DNA of 64,000 nucleotides from Conchocele bisecta (GCA_029237695.1 CM055278.1:79133817-79197816); one strand, 5' to 3'. Counted from the stretch's first letter, positions 1-11,680 are shown. Made by a program: numbers and translations. The notes: a model not told the origin generated them from the letters alone.

Positions 1-130
1 ATGTGCTGCCCAAACATGTTTTTATTAAGAAATGGAACAATGTGGACAAACATCAATATTTCTGACAATAAAAACATGGTTTGACAAAACATGAGACGAT
101 TCTGATGTGCTGCCAGTACATATTTATTGA
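1..130. repeat. MITE-like repeat, family 'GACGATTCT', tandem copies
   Basis: A short non-coding repeat carrying GATTCTGATGTGCTGCC, AACATGTTTTTATTAAGAAA and TTTGACAAAACATGAGA. A second copy starts at about 94. Relatives lie near 765-860, 8040-8130, 14740-14795, 15838-15885 and 48800-48955. It shows the uninterrupted sequence CAATAAAAACATGG at 66-79, which serves as the empty-site reference for the DIRS insertion at 8135-14734. No protein is encoded. Confidence 0.6.
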
Positions 131-261
131 GTAAATAAGGATTCCGTTACCTTTTTTTTTGAGATTCCACACCTTCTCTCCGACCAATAAAATGGAAGAA
201 ATATTTTTATCAAACGCGGTGAAAACCGCTATGCTATAAGAGAGATAAGTTCCATTCCATT

Positions 262-284
262 AATAATAATAATAATAATAATAA
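262..284. repeat. (AAT)n microsatellite
   Basis: A pure trinucleotide run of about seven AAT/ATA units next to the palindromic element at 318-533. Confidence 0.85.
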
Positions 285-317
285 ATATGTAATTGATCGT
301 AAATGTGCTGCTCTTGT

Positions 318-533
318 GCACAGGTTGAAGTAACGGACCGAGGTCTATAAATACATTAAATATGCCTAAAAGCATCAATAAATGAAGAAAAAAAATTATT
401 TTTTTTACCCCCTCCATCTAATCATTATAATGATTAGATGGGGGGGTAAAAAAAAAAAAAAATCTTCATTTATTGATGCTTTTAGGCATATTTAATGTAT
501 TTATAGACCTCGGTCCGTTACTTCAACCTGTGC
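318..533. mobile_element. foldback MITE, near-perfect palindrome
   Basis: The two halves are reverse complements almost end to end. The left arm opens GCACAGGTTGAAGTAACGG and the right arm closes CCGTTACTTCAACCTGTGC, meeting at ATCATTATAATGAT. The centre is flanked by A/T and C/G homopolymers of unequal length, the only visible divergence between arms. A diverged copy lies at 47697-47925. Non-coding; the short reading frame across it is an artefact. Confidence 0.85.
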
Positions 534-1550
534 TCTTGTGTCGGCGTGTTTCAAAGATGCGATCGACACAACTTAACCTTTAGATGTCATTTTGTAACCT
601 TTCATGTCCCACTTTCCAATGCCGACACACGTCCCAGTAGGTCACCGCACGTGCATATGATGATGTATGACGTGATCGGACAAAACCGGGCTTATTGCAT
701 ATGTGACTAGCGAAGACCAACACGTGTTCACCATCAGTAGATTGTAACAGGACACGTAAATCGTTTTAGGAGACGATTCTCATATGCTGCCAAAATATGT
801 TTATTAGAAAAAATAATATTATTTTTTTGACAAAACATGAGAATTGCCTCCTAAAACACGAGAATTATAATGGTGTTCTGTTAGTGTCGTGTAACTCGCA
901 TTTACTCGATTTCAACCTCTACACGAGATCGCGAAAACACTTTCATATGTATCTGACATATTCCCCAATATCCACATTTCTTCTATTTCTTAATTAAAAT
1001 AATGTTTTACAGCACATGATTATCGTTTCCTAAGGCGATTATGATACTACAGTGTCCTGTTAGGGCCAGTTACATTCTCGCGTTTTCTCGCACGGACAGA
1101 CACGAGGACGGACATATTGACAAACTGTGTGGCGACTGTGTACCTGAGACTATTTTCGGCAAACATAATGCAAATCTCGGACAGATGGAACGCAAGGTGT
1201 GGGATCACGTGTTTCCGAACGACAGGACGTCATGTTATTTTAGATGTGTTCACAGTAGATTTCCTTTAATATCTATCTAATGGAATGACATATTTTTATG
1301 AAATATATACCGCAGCAAATGCGGTACACGCCGCCTTTTATTGTATCGGCGACATTAATCTCATAATTCTGTCGTTTTGACGAAGAATCGGTTACCGTAA
1401 ATGTAAATAAAAACTAAAGCACGTGAATGTAAGAAAAAAACGGTACTCGATTCTTTGTGAAAGTTATAAGTAATTGTAAATAACTTTCAGAGCATTGGAA
1501 CCTAGATTTGCAATTGATAAAGCATAAAATAATAAAGCAAAACATCACAA
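534..1550. other. non-coding stretch
   Basis: Only another GACGATTCT repeat copy (about 765-860) and a weak relative near 1025-1080 are visible. The short reading frames here have no recognisable motif. Confidence 0.5.
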
Positions 1551-1551
1551 A

Positions 1552-1811
1552 ACGCCGCATTTTCTGTCCATCAAAACGCCGCAAATTGTGGCAAATGTGC
1601 CGGTGATCCGTTTTATGATTTCGCCGCGTTTTGCCGCAATTGACTTGGGTCACGATTGCGGCAATTTATTTTAACAATTGCGGCAATACTGCGAGAACTT
1701 TGCGACGCTTTTCACGCATTTCACGGCAATCCAGCGATTTGCCGCAATAGGTAGGAAATTCCGTGCTGGCGAAAAACTTCGCAAAGCAAAAATATTGCGG
1801 GTTTCGCGGTG
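1552..1811. repeat. GCGGCAA/TTGCCGC-rich repeat
   Basis: The motif TTGCCGC or GCGGCAA recurs on both strands, with CGCAAA and GCGTTTT variants. A related block sits at 18090-18247. The dense inverted short motifs suggest a non-autonomous element, but I could not define its ends. Confidence 0.45.
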
Positions 1812-2257
1812 GCTGTACTGTAGGCCCAGGAGTATTCCATATACAAGCTTGACTAAAAACCTTAACCAAGGGGAAATAACTAAGTAATCCAAGGGTGAAA
1901 GTAGGTCAAGGTCAAATATAGGTCAGGGGTTATTGATGTACATCCCTATGAGAAAAGTTATCCAAGTATGGTGTCTGTATGCACAATAGTATTCCATGTA
2001 CAAGCTTGACCAAGGTTGACTAAAAACCTTAACCAAGGAGAATTAACTAAGTAATTCAAGGCCAAATATAGGTCAGGGGTTGTTGATGTACATCACTAGG
2101 AGATGAAGTTGTCCAAGTATGGTTGGTGTAGGGCCAGGAGTATTCCATCTACAAGCTTGACTAAAAACCTTAACCAAGGGAAATTAAGTAAGTAATTCAA
2201 GAGGAAATGTAGGTATAGGTCAAATATAGATCAGGGGTTATTGATGTACATCCCTAT
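1812..2257 (+). repeat. satellite C, left part (alternating monomers of about 170 bp)
   Basis: Monomers contain CAAGCTTGACTAAAAACC, TTAACCAAGG, AGGTCAGGGGTTRTTGATG and TCCAAGTATGG. Two types alternate: one reads CATCACTAGGAGATGAAG, the other CATCCCTATGAGAAAAG. This gives a two-monomer higher-order unit of about 340 bp. The array resumes at 6202 after the transposon at 2258-6201. A fragment is also present at 25140-25240. Confidence 0.8.
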
Positions 2258-2529
2258 TAGTACAGGCATTTCGTGTAAAAAATGGGGTCAACCTCGGACA
2301 AATTGCAACAGAAAGTCTGTCAACTGTTTTATACCCAGAAATATGTCCTCTATAACATATCAAAACTCTTAAGGAATCCTGGTGATGGAAGGTTCCATGG
2401 CGGCCATTTTTCAAAATGGCCGCCATAAAACTGATATTTCCCTATATCTCCACTTCTAAATAACATATAGCTTTCATTTTAAGTGCTAAACATACATTTA
2501 CTGGGGCCAGGAATCCAATGAAACACATT

Positions 2530-5039
2530 TCAATCAGCTACACCTGACCAAAAAACATTATTCTGAGGATGTTCATCCTTGAGCTTGCTCATCCGCTGCA
2601 CATAGAGGTGGGCTGATTTGGTNTGGTAGAGATTGTGCCCAGAGGCTACCAGGTAGGGCAGCATTTCTGACACAGCTTCAAGGTGCAATGCCCAGTTGCC
2701 AATGCGCTCTGCTCCGACAAACTTCCGTAATATGTCCACCATCTCCATGTACTGTAGCCAAAGTGTGGCAGTCCTATAGGACTTCAAGGATTCGGTTTTG
2801 GCCCTGAGGAGTTCCTTGATGCTGGTTAACACATCAGCTTGGCAGAACTCCTCTGCAGACAGGGAACCTTCCATCAGGTTCTTGTAGAGGGCAGCAAGTT
2901 CATCAAGATCAGTGTTTCCAGTTCCGTCTGCCGTAGGCTCATCATCTGGTGAAACTGCTGCCTCATTGGTCTCCTCCACTTCATGTGGCTCTGCAGATGG
3001 TTGAGGGAGTGGCACACCAAGTACGTCTGACAAAATCAAGGCATTCAGTGCTGCATCAACAATGAGATGTCCTCGTACTGCTCGTGCAATAGCCTTGCCT
3101 GTCATCATGTGTACCACCGCGTTGTCTGCATATATTAGCTCCAAGACTTCCTGCAGTCCTGATCCAGCCATGAGGTGCCCGATGCTTCCCAAGAAACTCA
3201 TTTCTGTGTGAAAGCCCCCCAGGCGCAAGACTATGTCATTCAAGACACTTCCTGTGGGCTCAGTCTCGATGATCATGAGGGCTTTCCACCAAAGTGGTTG
3301 GTCAAAGGTGATGATGTGCGTAACACCATGGCGACGAGCATGCTCACACACGAACTTCAGTGTGGAATAGATGCACGTGACATCGCTTGGATTCGATCAT
3401 TGGGAGAAACATCACCGATCTTGGTGAGGTGAACATGATGGATGTCTTCCAGAGGAGATCAAGGTCTGCTGTTGGATCCTTTGCCTTCATGTTGACCAGC
3501 TTCTGATATGCCAGTGTTGTCATACCGCGGCTCTCTTCTTTGTGGTAATGGATAGGAATTCGTCCCACCGTGGAGATATCACTGGAGGTGACCTGCGCCC
3601 TGAGGATAGGTCTGCTGGTCTTGGTGGCTGGGGTTATGGCAGCAATCATCCCCATGCCATGGAAGGTATTGTTACCATCCAGTGTACGCATGTTGTGGTC
3701 TACATTGTCTGCAGCATACTGGACAAACTCCTAACTGAAGTCAGGTATGTCTGTTCCATTTGACATCACAGTATTCCGTTCAAACCTTTGAACTTCCTGA
3801 TAGGAGCAGCAGAAGCCAAGTTTGTGGAGGGAATCAATCAAGAAGTGTGATGCAAAGTGATGGTGCATTTGGATCCCCAGTCCAATCTGCAATGGAGCCA
3901 GGAGAACTTGAGTTCGGGCTGCTTGCATAACTGCTTGCCCAATTGAGGCCGTCTTCATGCGCACATTCTTCCCGACAAACAATCCTCCCAGCAGTAGCCT
4001 TAGGCTTTCTGGCACGAAATTGACGTTTTCTTCCTCCGACAGCATGTCAGGGTACAGCTCATGTGATGTCATGACACTTTTTATGTCATCTCTGATCAGT
4101 TTAGCTGCCGTTTTGATTATTCTCATCTTCTCTTTTTCAGTATCAGCGGCCTGTGCATGGCCTTAAAAATCTTGGAGAACCACCTTTGCTGTGCTCCAGA
4201 ATGTTAACACGTTTGGCTTCCCATTGACCTCTGTTTGCAAGATTTTGTCTCCAAAATGTTCATCCAGCTTCATCTTCATGTGTTTGTAGCTATATGCTTG
4301 AAACCCTGATCCATGGAGATTATCTTCCATCAGGCTAACTAGGTCTTTGATTGTTATCTGCTCATCATCATTTTCCTCAAGGAAATTGGCAACTCTGAGA
4401 AATGCATCCCCCCGTGTTTCATCTTTGGGCCGACCAAGTTTTTGTTTTTTTGGCTTTATTCTGTCGGTGTGATGGGCAGTGGGTATTTGCTTGTTGGTGT
4501 GAAAGTTAACACTGCAGACCTGATGGTACACTGCATCCGCAGCATGAAGGTCGTGCACATGGAGGACACGGGCTTTGACTGTTTCTGCCCAGGCATCCAT
4601 CCTTACGTCACATGATTCCAAGATATTGTCCTTGAATGCAACAGTCCGCACTGGGAATGATGATAGATCTGTACTCTTTCTCTTGCCCCCGAGCTTCACT
4701 TCCTCTCCACAGAAAAGACAGTCCGTCGGATAGTTGAATTCTCTCTCCGTATCCAAGTACAGGTATACATTGGATAGAAGGGCCTTCTTCTTTTTCCTTC
4801 ACTGCCTTGGCGATCTGCTGTGGATTACAGTACTTCTTGCGACAGTCCTCATGTACCAGTTGGCCAGGAAGTGTCTGGATCACATCCTTTCTGTCTGCAC
4901 TTGCCCTGTTGATGGTGTCGCTACCCCTCTCACCAATTGTTGCTGGTGGCCGCTCCCCACCCACTGCCGGCTTCTTGCAAATGGGACACAGGGTATGATA
5001 AGTAGACATGTCTGCAGACGTACTTGCTACAGGTTCCAT
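2530..5039 (-). pseudogene. decayed intronless zinc-binding protein gene of a multicopy invertebrate family
   Basis: A roughly 835-residue coding region runs on the minus strand from an ATG at 5039. Near the N terminus lies a Cys-x2-Cys (residues 18-21) with a later His-x3-Cys. A second Cys-x2-Cys module follows (LFCGEEV), paired with YHQVCSVNF, so two zinc-binding modules are likely. Further on are an LHHHFA-like segment (LGIQMHHHFASHF), a TFDQPLWWKA motif and a GGFHTEMSFLGSIGHLM motif. I recall similar proteins as large uncharacterised families in molluscs, echinoderms and cnidarians, but cannot name a function. It is broken by a frameshift near 4795-4803 in an A/G run, an in-frame TAA at 4163-4165, an in-frame TAG at 3731-3733 and a frameshift near 3400. 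An undetermined base lies at 2623. The C terminus looks shortened and ends within the TIR. It may be the element's own transposase or captured cargo. Confidence 0.75.
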
Positions 5040-5860
5040 GCTGTATATTACTTGTAAACGTATTACAGGTATGTTCTATTCTCCGAGAGCACGAGTAAAA
5101 TTGGAACAATAAGCTTTCAGAAATGTGTGTGCTGGGTGATAATCGTCAATAGTAATCGATACAAAAATAATTGGATAAAAAGAACTGTAGGGAATGCAGG
5201 TATCACACGTACCTACAAATGACAGATGCATACACGAAGAACAACATTTATATACAACTACTAAATCAGGTGAACGAAAACGAAAGTACAGAATGGACGA
5301 CAATAGGCACTACACTATATGTATATGCCTAACACACTACTTTGTCTATTTGAAACTATTTTGAACAAGACAGTACCAAAGAAACAAGTTGCTACTACGG
5401 CAATCGGGAAAGGACTGCAATCAGACGACTGAAAATATCAACCATGTAATCAAGCGCAGCAGTTCATTGGCCGCTGTATGCTCAACAACGCTAGCATTTA
5501 AACGGGGGAAACAACGTATCGTTCACCTCTGCTTTATAAATACTGTATAATTGTTATTCATATTAGTTAGCGCGTGCCTACACATATACGGTGGTCATAC
5601 AGGCAGGTTATTCGTGCACCATCTGATGTATTGAGTCGTTGAACAAGACGTAGTATGTACCCTGATCAGTTCACCCAGCTGTTACTTGGTACCGATTAAT
5701 TACGTGGGCATTTGACAATGTCATCTTCATTGATTGCATTGTAATACATTCATTGTATGTCTGTATTATATGTATATGTACAAAGCTGCACATGTAAATA
5801 CAACACAGACTGTTTAATGACAACATTGCATATGCCACAATCCAAAAGCACGTATAACTG
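5040..5860. promoter_or_regulatory. upstream non-coding region of the transposon gene
   Basis: About 800 bp lie between the ATG of the decayed gene and the right TIR. On the minus strand a TATTTATAAAG box occurs near 5532-5545, a possible TATA element with a long leader. No other coding signal was seen. The promoter assignment is inference only. Confidence 0.25.
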
Positions 5861-6201
5861 TTATTTAGAAGTGGAGATATTGGGAAATATCAGTTTTATG
5901 GCGGCCATTTCGGCTTTTTGTTCACGTTTAGCTGATTGAAATGTGTTTCATTGGATTCCTGGCCCCAGTAAATGTATGTTTAGCACTTAAAATGAAAGCT
6001 ATATGTTATTTAGAAGTGGAGATATAGGGAAATATCAGTTTTATGGCGGCCATTTTTCAACATGGCCGTCATGGAACCTTCCACCACCAGGATTCCTTAA
6101 GAGTTTTTATATGTTATAGTGGACACATCCAAGAACATAAAACAGTTGAGACACTTTCTGTTGCTATTTGTCCGAGGTCATATCAAATAATGCCTGGTCT
6201 A

Positions 6202-6990
6202 TATGAGAAAAGGTTGTCCAAGTATGGTGTCTGTATGCACAATACTATTCCATGTACAAGCTTGACTAAAAACCTTAACCAATGGGAATTAACTAAGTAA
6301 TTCAAGGTTAAATGTAGGTCAATGTCAATTATAGGTCAGGGGTTGTTGATGTACATCACTAGGAAATGAAGTTGTCCAAGTATGGTTGGTGTAGGGCCAG
6401 GTGTATTCATCTACAAGCTTGACCAAAAACCTTAACCAAGGGGAATTAAGTAAGTAATTCAAGAGGAAATGTAGGTCAAGGTCAAATATAGATCAGGGGT
6501 TATTGATGTACATCCTATGAGAAAAGGTTGTCCAAGTATGGTGTCTGTATGCACAATCGTATTCCATGTACAAGTTTGACTAAAAACCTTAACCAAGGTT
6601 GACTAAAAACCTTAACCAAGGGGAATTAAATGTAGGTCAAGGTCAAATATAGGTCAGGGGTTGTTGATGTACATCACTAGGATATGAAGTTGTCCAAGTA
6701 TGGTGGGTGTAGGGCCAGGAGTATTCCATCTACAAGCTTGACCAAAAACCTTAACCAAGGGGAATTAACAAAGTAATTCAAGAGGAAATGTAGGTCAAGG
6801 TCAAATATAGATCAGGGGTTATTGATGTACATCCCTATGAGAAAAGGTTTTCCAAGTATGGTGTCTGTATGCACAATAGTATTCCATGTACAAGCTTGAC
6901 TAAAAACCTTAACCAAGGTTGACTAAAAAGTAATTCAAGGTTAAATGTAGGTCAAGGTCAAATATAGGTCAGGGGTTGTTGATGTACAGT
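6202..6990 (+). repeat. satellite C, right part
   Basis: This continues the array interrupted at 2258. About five monomers of the two alternating types are present, with small internal deletions or duplications of TTGACTAAAAACCTTAACC. The array ends at GATGTACAGTACACATTTTT, a junction also seen reversed at 25124-25147. Confidence 0.8.
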
Positions 6991-7200
6991 ACACATTTTT
7001 TCCTGTGGTCTTTTGTCACTGTACCACCGCGAACATAATGTATTTAATGTGGCCAATCACCGCGGGCATAGCCTACCTGTCCCCAGCATCCTCGGTCACT
7101 GTGATGCATTGCCCGAACGTTATCACGGTGATTCGCCGTGGTCGTTCACGGGGGATCACCGTGATTGCGTATCTACCTGTATAAATGCATGTACACATGT
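6991..7200. repeat. GC-rich ACCGTGAT-motif repeat
   Basis: It contains many TCACCG/CGGTGA words on both strands, such as ATCACGGTGATTCGCCGTGG. A reversed relative lies at 24955-25135. In both places it abuts satellite C through GTACACATTTT, suggesting one larger element. No coding signal. Confidence 0.5.
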
Positions 7201-8039
7201 ATACAGTACTTTTGCAAAATAAAACATTTTTGTTTGTATGAGAAACCATGAATTAAGTGCGCGCGTGTGTATGTGTAAGTGTGCATTCGCGCTTTGATGT
7301 AGCTAGAGTCGAACATAATGCTATATCACTATTCTATATGTACACGAGTTATGGTGTTAACAGCTTTGACACGATGACATCAATGTTTGTCAAATTGTAT
7401 ATATATTTTCTTAACGTGGTTGATTGATTGAATTGCAAATAAAGGTGATTTAATCCATGCTGGGCGCAAAGGAAATAATCCCGTCTTTATCATTTAGCGG
7501 CTTACCTGTGACTATTTCGGCTTACCTGTGACACCGTCGGTCTAATTATTATTTTTTTAACACAAACTATAATTAACAGGTACTCTTCATTAGTAACTGT
7601 ACATGTAAATACGGACACATGCATCCATTGTCAACAGATGAGTAAATGGAAAGTGTGATTATTACCTTAATAGAAGTAATTATAAATTGTATTGGCCCCG
7701 TTATTTGTTAATTTAATGACCGGCCTCCGTTTCGCCATTCGACCAACTCGTCCCCGTCAGCCACTCAAAAATAATACGACAGCCAACACAGGTTACGACA
7801 TGCCCGCAGACACTTTGCGACGGGTGCATACTCAAAATACATTTATCGGCAATACAAGAACATAAGAATCTTTTCGCGATCTCGCCTTCCGCTTTTGAAA
7901 AATTCGGATTAGTTTTGCTCATGCATGTGCGCCGAGTTTACAAAATGCGATATTGAATACGATAGAATTTCACGTTTTCGTCTCGAAAGCTTGAAAAACG
8001 CGAAGTTGCCACATGCCCTCAATAGGAAACGTAAACAAT
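7200..8039. other. non-coding stretch
   Basis: AT-rich sequence with no supported gene. Near 7875-7990, GATCTCGCCTTCCGCTTTT resembles the palindromic repeat at 14960-15190, so it may be the outer part of the same host repeat that was split by the DIRS element. Confidence 0.4.
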
Positions 8040-8129
8040 GTCTTGGGAGACGATTCTCATGTGCTGCAAAAACATGTTTTTATTAAGAAATAGAACAAAT
8101 GTGGACAAACATCTATCTTTCGTGACAAC
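8040..8129. repeat. GACGATTCT repeat, left half of DIRS target
   Basis: GAGACGATTCTCATGTGCTGC and the following AACATGTTTTTATTAAGAAA match the repeat at 1-115. The copy breaks at GACAAC-AAAAA and resumes at 14735 with AAAAA-CATAATTTGACAAAA, so the DIRS element lies inside it. Confidence 0.75.
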
Positions 8130-8134
8130 AAAAA

Positions 8135-8335
8135 TGGAAAATTATTTCTAATTTTAGTTTTTATTATTCATACTCACCTGAATGGTTGCAAACAGATAGG
8201 TTGCTATGAAATCGTCCTAATAATAAAAATCTGCCTACTCTAATCACTCAAATAACCCACCATAGACCATTCCGCTCTACCCACAGCCAATTGGCTAGTC
8301 CGCTATTTAAACTCCTCCTATTATTGTTAGGTATA
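8135..8335 (-). repeat. DIRS left (3') inverted terminal repeat
   Basis: It starts TGGAAAATTATTTC, then a tail unique to this end, then about 165 bp matching the complement of 14565-14725 (GGTTGCTATGAAATCGTCC, AGCCAATTGGCTAGTCCGC). The shared part has very few mismatches. Confidence 0.8.
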
Positions 8336-8454
8336 CAGCTTCAAAAAGTTAATCATTTCCATATGGAAATGAAACTGCTAGTAAAATAGCCTGAAGTATA
8401 CTAAGTAGGGAGAAGATAAAACCATCAAGCGGGGACGGGAGGAGGGTCTACCTT

Positions 8455-8541
8455 ACCATTCAGGTGAGTATGAATAATAAAAACTAAAATTAGAAATAAT
8501 TTTCCATTTTTATGTCTTCAAACTAACCTGAATGGTTGCAA
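8455..8541 (-). repeat. DIRS internal complementary region (circle junction copy)
   Basis: Positions 8455-8506 are the reverse complement of the element's left tail. TTTTT follows at 8507-8511, and 8512-8541 is the reverse complement of the right tail (ATGTCTTCAAACTAACC). Read on the minus strand it is right end, AAAAA, left end. In the DIRS-1 model this region templates joining of the ends into a circle. Confidence 0.8.
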
Positions 8542-11229
8542 GAATTCGTAGTGATGGTGGGAGGTATTCTCACTACTCATACTCGACCGGAATGGTAAGG
8601 CAGATTAAAAACCCTCAAAACAGACAAAAATATTTGGCCTAGGTACAAACTTGGGTGTTACCTATATAGTAATAACATGGTCTCACCCTAGAATCATAGG
8701 GGCGCCCAAAGCGGGCCCCCCCCCCCCCTTTTCTACGAAAGTAGAAGAGAGGTGGATAAAGACAAGCACCACCACGCTAGTCTCGTAGACTGACTCGTAG
8801 ACTCCAACCTGCTATACTTGGTTAGAACGCCGGAGAATACTCATGGTATAGCTGCTGCTACCAGACGAAGCCCTGGCGAATGTAGTCGCCCGGCACACTT
8901 CACACGCAATAGCTCAACTGAGATAAACTCAAAGTCTATACATAGTCTCATGACGACACATGACTCGTACATATCGAGAACACAGTATAAAACGCCCTAA
9001 GCACTAAGGTCATCCTAACAAGCAAGTGCTGAGGAGTTAAACTGGCCCTAAAGCCAGATCAAAACCTATACCAGGGTTTGAAACTAACTTTTGGCCCAGG
9101 GATTCCGCAGCATGGACATCCCTATTGTTACATTATGTTGAATGGGATTTTCTTGAAAATGCAGTGATTCCTCCTACAAAACAGGGATCCTCGGGATCTC
9201 GGGACACTGCGAGTGTCGACCCCTGTATACCTATAAACCCATGTATAGTAGACAAAGAGAATAGAATCATTAACCCAAAGTGAAACACTATCCTTTTGCA
9301 ACAACACTGCTACAAACTAGATAGATAGCCTCGCCCTAATTGAAACATGTACAAAACAATGCCTCCTGGGCCAGCGTGATGAACCGTAAGAACCATAGAT
9401 CACCACAGATCCCCGTTCATCAACAAAAGCAAGTGAAGTTCATCATCGAGCGGTGAGTCACACTTACCAACCCCCAGGATTCCACTGGGACTGTAAAGAC
9501 AAAAACCGAATAATCGGGTAATCAGAAAAAATCGCAGACTATCGCGAACAGGTAGATCCAAACAGCCTCCTAAACTTGATGCTACCGGCTGATAAACCCA
9601 CAACTGCACCCGCTGCTACTAACGGACCCAGTTCTTAAACATCTCCCTGAGATGCCAACCCCATGTCGGTCACATGAGGAACATGGAGAGAAAAGGGGTG
9701 GGGGTACTTTCCGGAACACCACATATGTATTCCGGAACACAAATCAGTACTCACTTATATGCATAAAATAAGTTAAATATAGCCTTGGCCCAAGTTTCGG
9801 CTACCATGAGCACCCGAATAACTACAATAATCACTGATTGCAAGACGCAAAAACATCACCGCGCTGTGACAGGACCAAATTGGGCCATGTCTCGCTGTAA
9901 TCATAGATGAACAGATGTGTTGTCCTAACTTCTTCCGATAAAACAATCCCCAAATACGTTGGCTGCACGCTTAGATCAGACATTGTACGAATTACGTGAT
10001 GAATAAATCAATATCTCTGAGCGCTGGAATATCAAATGGTAATCGCCTAGACGAGAATGATTACGGGTAAATAAAACAATAGGATTATTGGCAGAATTGT
10101 ATTTAAACGAAATAATAATATCCAGATATACCCGCGCCGATCAAAAATCGTACTTTTAATTGTAATCCGTACTACCGTCTAACGTATTTCCCGGAATAAA
10201 TACGGAAAAATCGTAACAGTTGGCAGTTACGCATCTCCTGCCAGTGCAGAGAGCGATCATAGAAAGAAGTTGAGACTACATGCACCGCGTGCATTTAGGG
10301 CCTAAACAACTCAGCTGCAGAACCACTTACTGTAGAATAAACTCAAGTAATGGCCCTATCTATCCAACGGAAGACAAAGGATTGCGATACCTCCCGTTGG
10401 CTTAAAATTGGTAATAAGAAACTTACGGTCGGACCGGATGTCCTAATTCTTCCGAACCTAATGCTTCATCGCACGGACTGGACAGAAAGTGTGAACCACT
10501 GTCGCTGACAGGCGTGACGGAGGGAGGCGGCGAACCACAACTGATTCCAGATCATGTGAGAAGGGATAAAGTATCTGAGGGAGAAATCTCGGTTCATAGG
10601 AGAAACTGCTGATGTGTAAACAGTAGTGTGCTTCTATTTAACACAATTAACATTTTGAAATACCCAATTGCTTCAGAAATGATGGAGTGACAACAGCATG
10701 TTGTATATACAGTCGATACGCGTTATGTCGACATTGCTTACATCGATACCTGCTTATGTCGATGTACGCTAGTGGTCCCGGCCGAACTGCTATATAAACT
10801 CATACATTACATACCTGATATATCGATATCGGAAATGTCGACATTTCGTTTATATCGATGTGGAAAACAAGTCCCGATGGTATAATTAATACACATTATA
10901 CTGTAATGTCGATATGCAATTTGAACAGCGGGCGTCGTAAAGTCTGGTCAAACTTAATTGGCACAGGTAAGTTTTTCACACATACAAAGTGATCAAAACA
11001 TGCCGCCGGTAACCGTGTTACAATCGCGGAATACCGTCAAAGCCGACCACGTAAGCCGTGGTCAACCAATTAACGACAGTGTGACGTGAAATCACAAAAA
11101 TACTCTTGTTAATAGCCAATTTATTTGCCGGACATGAATCGAGCCGTAAATGCCATAATCATTAACGGACGCTTGTTTATAATAATTACAATTGAGTGAA
11201 TTACATGCGATCTTATAAACACGAACAGT
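8542..11229 (-). other. DIRS 3' interior, no recognisable recombinase
   Basis: This is where a tyrosine recombinase would be expected. No continuous frame or R-H-x-x-R-Y pattern was found by eye. The stretch includes a C homopolymer at about 8719-8733, and otherwise decayed sequence. A minus-strand 69-codon frame at 9400-9609 has no recognisable domain. Confidence 0.45.
10709..10960. mobile_element. Tigger/pogo-like terminal sequence
   Basis: CAGTCGATACGCGTTATGTCG is followed by repeated TATGTCGAT, TACATCGAT and TATATCGAT words and then AAGTCCCG, a pattern typical of pogo/Tigger-type MITE ends. A sibling lies at 28198-28345. The other end was not located with confidence. Confidence 0.4.
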
Positions 11230-11680
11230 TGGTATCTCAAATCACTTCCTTAGCAATGTCCAACATGCAGTACATGGGTCCGAAGTTATACTGGAACGAG
11301 TAAATTGAAAAGTCCGAATCGGTACGTGGGCGCAAACAGTGGAAAAAATAAAACCGACGTTTGAGCCTTGCCGCAACAAAACCACAAATGGATACCCCCA
11401 TCCGGACAAGATAGCACTGGACACCAACGGATGCAGAAGCCATTCCGTCAGAACCGGAGATGACCGCAGAAACCATAACCACCTGTCCGTGCAGAACAGA
11501 ATCCGCCGCTGTCAACCCCGGAACACTGCCAAAAGCTAAAACATGTTGATGTTGTCCCTGAGTTTCCTGCACTGACCACCAACCCGAAACACACCGATGT
11601 AGGGGCTCCAATGAGCCCCCCAGCCTTCTCACGACGCGTCTGTGGACAGAAAGCGAGTAGGAGGAGGTAACACTATGGGA
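11230..11680 (-). pseudogene. DIRS RNase H and downstream region, frameshifted
   Basis: On the minus strand, one frame reads STDAS with a following EGWGAH, the start of the DIRS RNase H domain (the usual pattern is a TDAS...GWGAH block). After frame changes, a segment EWLLHPLV..AILSGWG is followed by positions matching the DIRS W-G-x-P-x-V-D-L-F block. Stops and frame shifts separate these pieces. The sequence upstream (LPTLYQMVGSGGLVPTGI) fits the usual stretch before RNase H. The order RT, RNase H from high to low coordinates agrees with the minus orientation. Confidence 0.7.

Larger units (their letters stand above)
2258..6201 (-). mobile_element. TIR DNA transposon with TIRs of about 290 bp and TAT target duplication
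   Basis: The terminal inverted repeats cover about 2258-2555 and 5914-6201. They start TAGTACAGGCATT on the left and TAGACCAGGCATT on the right strand, and share GACCTCGGACAAAT, CTTAAGGAATCCTGGTG and CCAGGAATCCAATGAAACAC. The flanks read CATCCC-TAT before and TAT-GAGAAAAGG after. Uninterrupted satellite monomers elsewhere (1941 and 6831) read CATCCCTATGAGAAAA, so the empty site is known from the same array. A TA duplication is an alternative reading of the edge. The interior holds one decayed minus-strand gene (2530-5039) whose stop codon lies inside the left TIR. The right TIR has an extra internal partial copy at 5857-5910. I cannot assign a superfamily. Confidence 0.85.

Noticed and set aside
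8135..8511. Independent MITE with 50-bp TIRs
   Set aside because: The apparent right TIR is better explained as part of the DIRS internal complementary region because it is joined to the complement of the far right end.
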